NCBI GenBank assembly: GCA_945828175.1
Contig: CALZQD010000038.1
Coordinates: 1 to 10,084, forward strand
DNA from: an uncultured Bacteroidales bacterium
GTDB taxonomy: Bacteria > Bacteroidota > Bacteroidia > Bacteroidales > Muribaculaceae
DNA: 10,084 bases
Reading direction: 5' to 3'
The notes beneath the pieces are model-generated. The model made no database searches and was not told where the DNA came from. It was given only the letters and a program-made list of their open reading frames with translations. The position numbers and the translations under genes were made by a program. Positions 6,573-10,084 of this stretch are shown one piece after another; position 1 is the stretch's first letter; each line of letters begins with the position of its first letter.

Positions 6573-8312
6573 ATGAAAAAACTTATTTTCGCCCTCGGCG
6601 CAGCCGCTGCAGCGCTTGCTGCTGCCGCCTCGACTGACAACGATTACAGCCGTCAGACCTATTGCAATCCTCTCGACATCGATTACACTTACATGATTTA
6701 CAACTCCGACAAGGACATATCTTACCGAGCCGGAGCCGACCCCGCGGTCGTCGAGTTCAGAGGCGAATACTATATGTTTGTCACCCGCTCTCACGGCTAC
6801 TGGCGCTCAAAAGATCTCCTCGACTGGGAGTTTGTCAAGCCCGGACGCAACTGGTATCCGCAGGGCTGCAACGCACCTGCGGCGCATAACTACAAAGACT
6901 CGGTGCTCTATGTCTGCGGCGACCCGTCGGGTGCAATGAGCGTGCTCTATACCGACGACCCCGCCTCGGGCGACTGGGAGGCGACACCGGCCATTCTCCA
7001 CGACCTTCAGGACCCCGACCTCTTCATCGACGACGACGGCCGCGCCTACATATTCTGGGGTTCGTCGAATGTCTATCCGATACGCGGCGTCGAGCTTGAC
7101 CGCAACCATCGCTTTCTGCGCAAGGGCGAGCAGAAAGAGCTCTTCAACCTCGACCTCGCCAAACACGGCTGGGAGCGCTTCGGCGAAAACCACCTCGACA
7201 CCGTCACCAATCTCGGCGGCTTTATCGAGGGCCCATGGCTGACGAAGCACAACGGCAAATATTACATGCAGTATGCTGCCCCCGGCACCGAGTTTAACGT
7301 CTATGCCGACGGCGTCTATGTCGCCGACAGCCCCATGGGCCCGTATAACTATCAGGCACATAACCCCGTTTCATATAAGCCGGGCGGCTACATCAACGGC
7401 GCCGGCCACGGCTGCACTGTCAAAGGTCCCGGCGGCAAATATTGGCACTTCGCCTCTATGGCTCTGTCTATCAACGTAAACTGGGAGCGCCGCCTCTGCA
7501 TGTTCCCTGCCGGTTTCGACGCCGACGGCGTCATGTATGTCGACACCCGTTTCGGCGACTATCCCCGCTATGCGCCCGGCGAGGGCGTCAATGCCGGCAA
7601 GTTCCGCGGCTGGATGCTGCTCTCTTACGGCAAACCCGTCACTGTCTCGTCATCGGCGGGCGAATTTGACGCCTCGGCTCTTACCGACGAGCAGACGAAG
7701 ACCTATTGGCTCGCCGTCGCCAACGACGAGCGACAGTGGGTGACGATTGACCTCGAGGGCCTTTGCGACGTCAACGCCCTGCAGATCAACTATCACGATT
7801 ATAAAAGCGATATGTATGGCCGCTATGACAACCTCCGCCACCGCTATACGGTCGAAGTCTCAACCGACGGCGAGACATGGCAGACTATAGCCGACCGCAG
7901 CGGCAGCTATAAGGATACGCCCAACGCTTACATCGAACTCCCCGAGGCTGTCACGGCCCGCTATGTGCGCTATCGCAACATTGACGTGCCGACGCCTTCG
8001 CTTGCAATCTCCGAGCTTCGTGTCTTCGGCCTTGGTCACGGCAAAAAGCCCGCTGCGCCCAAGAACCTCAAGATCGTGCGCGACAGCGACCGCCGCGACG
8101 CCGTCATCAGCTGGTCGCCCGTCAAAGGCGCTCAGGGCTACAACATCCTGTGGGGTATAGCTCCCGACAAGCTCTACAGCTCGTGGATGGTCTACGGCGA
8201 CGACAGCCTCACCCTGCGCGCTCTGACAACAGACCAGAGCTACTACTTCGCTGTCGAAGCCTTTAATGAAAACGGTGTTTCATCTCAGACTCAGACTATC
8301 TTCGTCGAGTAA
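6573..8312 (+). CDS. Secreted GH43-family glycoside hydrolase with F5/8-type C and Fn3 domains
   Basis: Probable exo-acting glycosidase on arabinose- or xylose-containing polysaccharide, exported to the periplasm or beyond. Residues 1-19 are a Sec signal peptide with an AAA cleavage region; no lipobox cysteine, so not an obvious lipoprotein. The GH43 five-blade propeller spans about 28-340 and shows the expected residues: catalytic base D56 (AGADPAV), modulator D147 (QDPDLFIDDDGRAYIFWG), general acid E219 (FIEGPWL) and H279 (GAGHGC). Residues about 350-487 form an F5/8 type C (discoidin) module (WVTIDLEGLCDVNALQINY, RYVRYRN...SELRVFG), often sugar-binding. Residues about 493-578 form a fibronectin type III module (PKNLKIV...YNILWG...YYFAVEAFNENG). 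There is no SusC/SusD partner nearby, and no consensus promoter was found in the 47 bases after the rprY hairpin. Family call firm; substrate and GH43 subfamily not determined. Confidence 0.9.
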   Translation: MKKLIFALGAAAAALAAAASTDNDYSRQTYCNPLDIDYTYMIYNSDKDISYRAGADPAVVEFRGEYYMFVTRSHGYWRSKDLLDWEFVKPGRNWYPQGCNAPAAHNYKDSVLYVCGDPSGAMSVLYTDDPASGDWEATPAILHDLQDPDLFIDDDGRAYIFWGSSNVYPIRGVELDRNHRFLRKGEQKELFNLDLAKHGWERFGENHLDTVTNLGGFIEGPWLTKHNGKYYMQYAAPGTEFNVYADGVYVADSPMGPYNYQAHNPVSYKPGGYINGAGHGCTVKGPGGKYWHFASMALSINVNWERRLCMFPAGFDADGVMYVDTRFGDYPRYAPGEGVNAGKFRGWMLLSYGKPVTVSSSAGEFDASALTDEQTKTYWLAVANDERQWVTIDLEGLCDVNALQINYHDYKSDMYGRYDNLRHRYTVEVSTDGETWQTIADRSGSYKDTPNAYIELPEAVTARYVRYRNIDVPTPSLAISELRVFGLGHGKKPAAPKNLKIVRDSDRRDAVISWSPVKGAQGYNILWGIAPDKLYSSWMVYGDDSLTLRALTTDQSYYFAVEAFNENGVSSQTQTIFVE

Positions 8313-8334
8313 AAGTCAGGCTCTAATAATATAT

Positions 8335-8377
8335 GTATGGCGCGAATCCCCGTCGGATTTGCGCCATATTCTTTTCG
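8335..8377 (+). terminator. Intrinsic terminator after the GH43 gene
   Basis: A 14-bp stem (8336-8349 with 8355-8368, one G-T wobble) with a 5-base loop is followed by ATTCTTTT. It overlaps an in-frame ATG at 8333 that would otherwise give the PerR-like protein a 46-residue extension, so that extension is unlikely to be translated. Confidence 0.8.
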
Positions 8378-8431
8378 CCATTGCCTTTAACCGGTGATTT
8401 CCTCTTTTTTTCAGCGCTTTTCGCGGCGGAG

Positions 8432-8462
8432 TTTGTTATTATCAAAAATTATTCTAAATTTG
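8432..8462 (+). promoter_or_regulatory. Sigma-ABfr promoter of the perR-like gene
   Basis: TTTG (8432-8435), 19 bases, TAAATTTG (8455-8462): full match to the Bacteroidota consensus. The start of transcription is expected near 8467, which places ATG codons at 8471 and 8483 about 5 and 17 bases into the transcript. Confidence 0.78.
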
Positions 8463-8470
8463 TAAGAGTT

Positions 8471-8902
8471 ATGATTGAGCACATGAAAAAATATACGGTT
8501 CAGGAGCTTGCAGCTATGCTCGAGCCTTCGGGTCTGAGGCCTTCGCCCCAGCGTTTGGCCGTACTGTCTTATCTCAGTCATAGCACAACGCATCCGACTG
8601 TCGATGAGATATATAGGGCTTTGCAGCCTGATAATCCGAGTCTGTCGCGCGCCACAGTCTACAATACCTTGAACTCGCTCGTGGCCAACGGCATCGTGCG
8701 CGAACTCGACATTGACACCTCAAACCGCCGCTACGATTTCGCGGCTTCGGCGCCCCACGCCCACTTCTTCTGCCGTAACTGCGGCCGTGTCATCGATGTC
8801 GATATGAAAAACATAGAGTTGCCGCGCTCGGCCGACTTTGTCGTCGAGCAGCTTAACGTCAACTTCAAAGGTCTCTGCGCCGAATGTGCCAAGGCCGAAT
8901 AA
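8471..8902 (+). CDS. perR: Fur-family metalloregulator, PerR-like
   Basis: Cytoplasmic dimeric repressor; PerR proteins sense peroxide by metal-catalysed histidine oxidation and control oxidative-stress genes. With this start (143 residues) the winged helix covers about 10-88, with recognition helix LSRATVYNTLNSL. Dimer/metal domain: H41, D89, H96, H98 and D109 align with the B. subtilis PerR regulatory site (H37, D85, H91, H93, D104). The Asp at the last position (CGRVIDVD) favours PerR over Fur or Zur, which usually have Glu. Structural zinc cysteines are C101-x-x-C104 and C136-x-x-C139. The frame is open back to an ATG at 8333, but the GH43 terminator and the promoter at 8432-8462 rule that start out. 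I used the first ATG after the promoter; 8483 (MKKYTV) leaves a more usual leader and may be the true start. It converges on the SGNH gene, 14 bases away. Confidence 0.88.
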   Translation: MIEHMKKYTVQELAAMLEPSGLRPSPQRLAVLSYLSHSTTHPTVDEIYRALQPDNPSLSRATVYNTLNSLVANGIVRELDIDTSNRRYDFAASAPHAHFFCRNCGRVIDVDMKNIELPRSADFVVEQLNVNFKGLCAECAKAE

Positions 8903-8916
8903 TTCTTCTCATATAA

Positions 8917-9996
8917 TCATTCAATACCGTATCGGGCAAGAATATCGAGCAGAGGCTGCTTGATTGACTGCATCCACAGATAGTATCCGAAGTCTGAGGG
9001 ATGTGTGCCGTCGCACGTCGTCTCGTGATTGTCTCCGGCGTTGGGTTCGAGGAAGTAGATGTTGGGGTCATTGGCCATTGCTTCGGCGACGACGCGTCGG
9101 GCCATATCCTGTTTAGCCTGCTCGACTGCGTTATACTTGGTGTCGAAATTGCGGTGCTCGCGGTAAATTGTCTGCAGGAATATCACAGGCGTCGTCGGAT
9201 GTTTGGCGCGCAGCGTGGCCATGAAGGGTTTGAAGTTGGCCTCAATCTCCTCGGCCGTAGGGTTTGAGAATGCGTCGAAGACGAATGCGTCGGCCGGTGT
9301 GTCGGCAAGCACACGCGCAAACGACTGCTGGAGCTTCGAGTTGCCGCTCACGCCGAGGGCAGGGGTGTGGATTCCCGTTGCACGCTCAAACTGCATTGGG
9401 TAGGCCATGCCGGCGCGCGATGTGGCGATGCCGTGGGTGAAGCTCGACCCCCAGAAAACGACGCGGTGGCGGAACGGATTGGCGATCGGTCGGACATAGC
9501 AGCCGGGAGTCACGCCGACCGAAATCGAGTCGACAATCGAGATTATAGGCAGGTAGAGCAGGCACTCTTTGTTGCCCGGAGCCATGTTTGACACGAGTTC
9601 GAGGATTTCGTTGTCTTTCTTGCGCGGAGTGTTGTTGCCGGCATAAATCCATCGGCCTTCGCCGTCTTTGATATAGAGGTCGGCGCCGGCTGCTGTCAGG
9701 TTGGTCTCGTTATAGGCCGAGTTCTTTTTGATATAATCGATTGTGAAGTAGACGCAGTCGCTGTTGGTCTCGAAGGCGAGTGCGAGTCCCGCCGGCTGCT
9801 GCACGAGCGTTTTGCGCTGATAGTCGGTGAAGCCGCCGTAGCGGGCCGTGTCTACGCGGGCATAGCGTCGCGGCGTGTCCATCAGTTTGTTGATGAGGGT
9901 CAGTTCGTGGCCGCTGACAAATTCGAGCGGCGGCAGTTTCTTTGCATCGGCAGCCAAAGCCGCGATGACGATGAGGAAAAAGATTAATTTTTTCAT
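8917..9996 (-). CDS. Secreted SGNH/GDSL hydrolase with N-terminal GxDLY-type domain
   Basis: Probable exported carbohydrate or lipid esterase. Residues 1-18 are a Sec signal peptide (MKKLIFFLIVIAALAADA, cleavage after ADA); no lipobox. Residues about 22-170 form the accessory domain found N-terminal to this hydrolase type, including the signature GADLYI (104-109). The SGNH domain spans about 176-357: block I FWGSSFTHG with nucleophile S185 (GSS in place of GDS), block II G218 in GVSGNS, block III N245 in FDAFSNPT, and block V D329/H332 in CDGTHPSD. The catalytic Ser, Gly, Asn and Asp-His set is therefore complete. 359 residues is normal for the two-domain form. Stop converges on the PerR-like gene with 14 bases between and no clear hairpin. 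No consensus promoter was seen in the bases upstream; a possible gene ends 27 bases upstream on the same strand, so it may be operonic. Substrate unknown. Confidence 0.87.
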   Translation of the reverse strand: MKKLIFFLIVIAALAADAKKLPPLEFVSGHELTLINKLMDTPRRYARVDTARYGGFTDYQRKTLVQQPAGLALAFETNSDCVYFTIDYIKKNSAYNETNLTAAGADLYIKDGEGRWIYAGNNTPRKKDNEILELVSNMAPGNKECLLYLPIISIVDSISVGVTPGCYVRPIANPFRHRVVFWGSSFTHGIATSRAGMAYPMQFERATGIHTPALGVSGNSKLQQSFARVLADTPADAFVFDAFSNPTAEEIEANFKPFMATLRAKHPTTPVIFLQTIYREHRNFDTKYNAVEQAKQDMARRVVAEAMANDPNIYFLEPNAGDNHETTCDGTHPSDFGYYLWMQSIKQPLLDILARYGIE

Positions 9997-10023
9997 GGTG
10001 CTGTGGTGTTATTAAACAAGCTT

Positions 10024-10084
10024 TTAGAGTCGTGTCACAATCCCCACCCAGTCCGCTAAAAGGTCATCCGCCTCTGAGATATAC
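10024..10084 (-). CDS. Possible 3' end of a minus-strand gene, cut by the window edge
   Basis: Reading the minus strand from the right edge gives 19 open codons (YISEADDLLADWVGIVTRL) and then TAA at 10026-10024. The peptide has a plausible amphipathic protein composition, and the stop lies 27 bases before the SGNH start, as in an operon. I do not recognise the family. Nineteen codons without a stop is easily reached by chance, and codon use is less GC3-biased than in the neighbours, so this is tentative. Confidence 0.35.
   Translation of the reverse strand, partial: YISEADDLLADWVGIVTRL

Noticed and set aside
6807..7361. 184-codon antisense ORF over the GH43 catalytic region
   Set aside because: Shadow of a region holding the GH43 catalytic motifs; valine- and alanine-rich translation without a recognisable domain.
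8333..8470. N-terminal extension of the PerR-like protein from an ATG at 8333
   Set aside because: The ATG lies in the GH43 terminator hairpin and upstream of the gene's own promoter; the extension does not resemble the Fur family.
1..10084. CRISPR arrays, insertion sequences, tRNA/rRNA genes, phage or defence genes
   Set aside because: No repeat-spacer pattern, transposase, long terminal inverted repeats or tRNA cloverleaf was seen; all larger coding regions are explained by the genes listed.

Overview
The window comes from a member of the Bacteroidota, most likely order Bacteroidales; a gut Muribaculaceae-like species is my guess. Three things support the phylum. The histidine kinase/response regulator pair closely resembles RprX/RprY of Bacteroides and Porphyromonas. 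Three or four intergenic spacers carry the Bacteroidota sigma-ABfr promoter pattern (TTTG, 19-21 bases, TAnnTTTG). The genes lack Shine-Dalgarno sequences and have A/T-rich start regions. Coding DNA is GC-rich at third codon positions while spacers are AT-rich, so long antisense shadow frames are common.

Layout, left to right. The 3' two-thirds of lepA (elongation factor 4) runs in from the left edge and ends at a hairpin. Next are nhaA (Na+/H+ antiporter) and a gene for a three-part protein: ScdA/YtfE-like N-terminus, di-iron hemerythrin domain and LuxR-type DNA-binding domain. A roughly 300-base AT-rich spacer holds a strong terminator, a near-consensus promoter and a long leader. It leads into the rprX-rprY two-component operon. 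After a long hairpin comes a secreted multidomain GH43 glycoside hydrolase (catalytic domain, F5/8-type C domain, Fn3 domain) with its own terminator. A PerR/Fur-family regulator follows from a near-consensus promoter. On the minus strand, converging on perR, is a secreted SGNH/GDSL hydrolase. A possible 3' end of one more minus-strand gene lies at the right edge.

Most of these genes look like stable chromosomal housekeeping and stress-response genes. No mobile element, CRISPR array, tRNA or rRNA is visible. Four genes concern ion homeostasis or redox/nitrosative sensing (nhaA, hemerythrin-LuxR, rprXY, perR-like). The GH43 enzyme and SGNH hydrolase are exported carbohydrate-active candidates, but no SusC/SusD pair is present, so this is not a classical polysaccharide utilization locus.

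The most notable item is the hemerythrin-LuxR protein. It keeps all six YtfE-type iron ligands at nearly identical spacing but lacks the CC motif of the N-terminal domain, and ends in a DNA-binding domain. That makes it a candidate one-component O2/NO/redox-responsive regulator.
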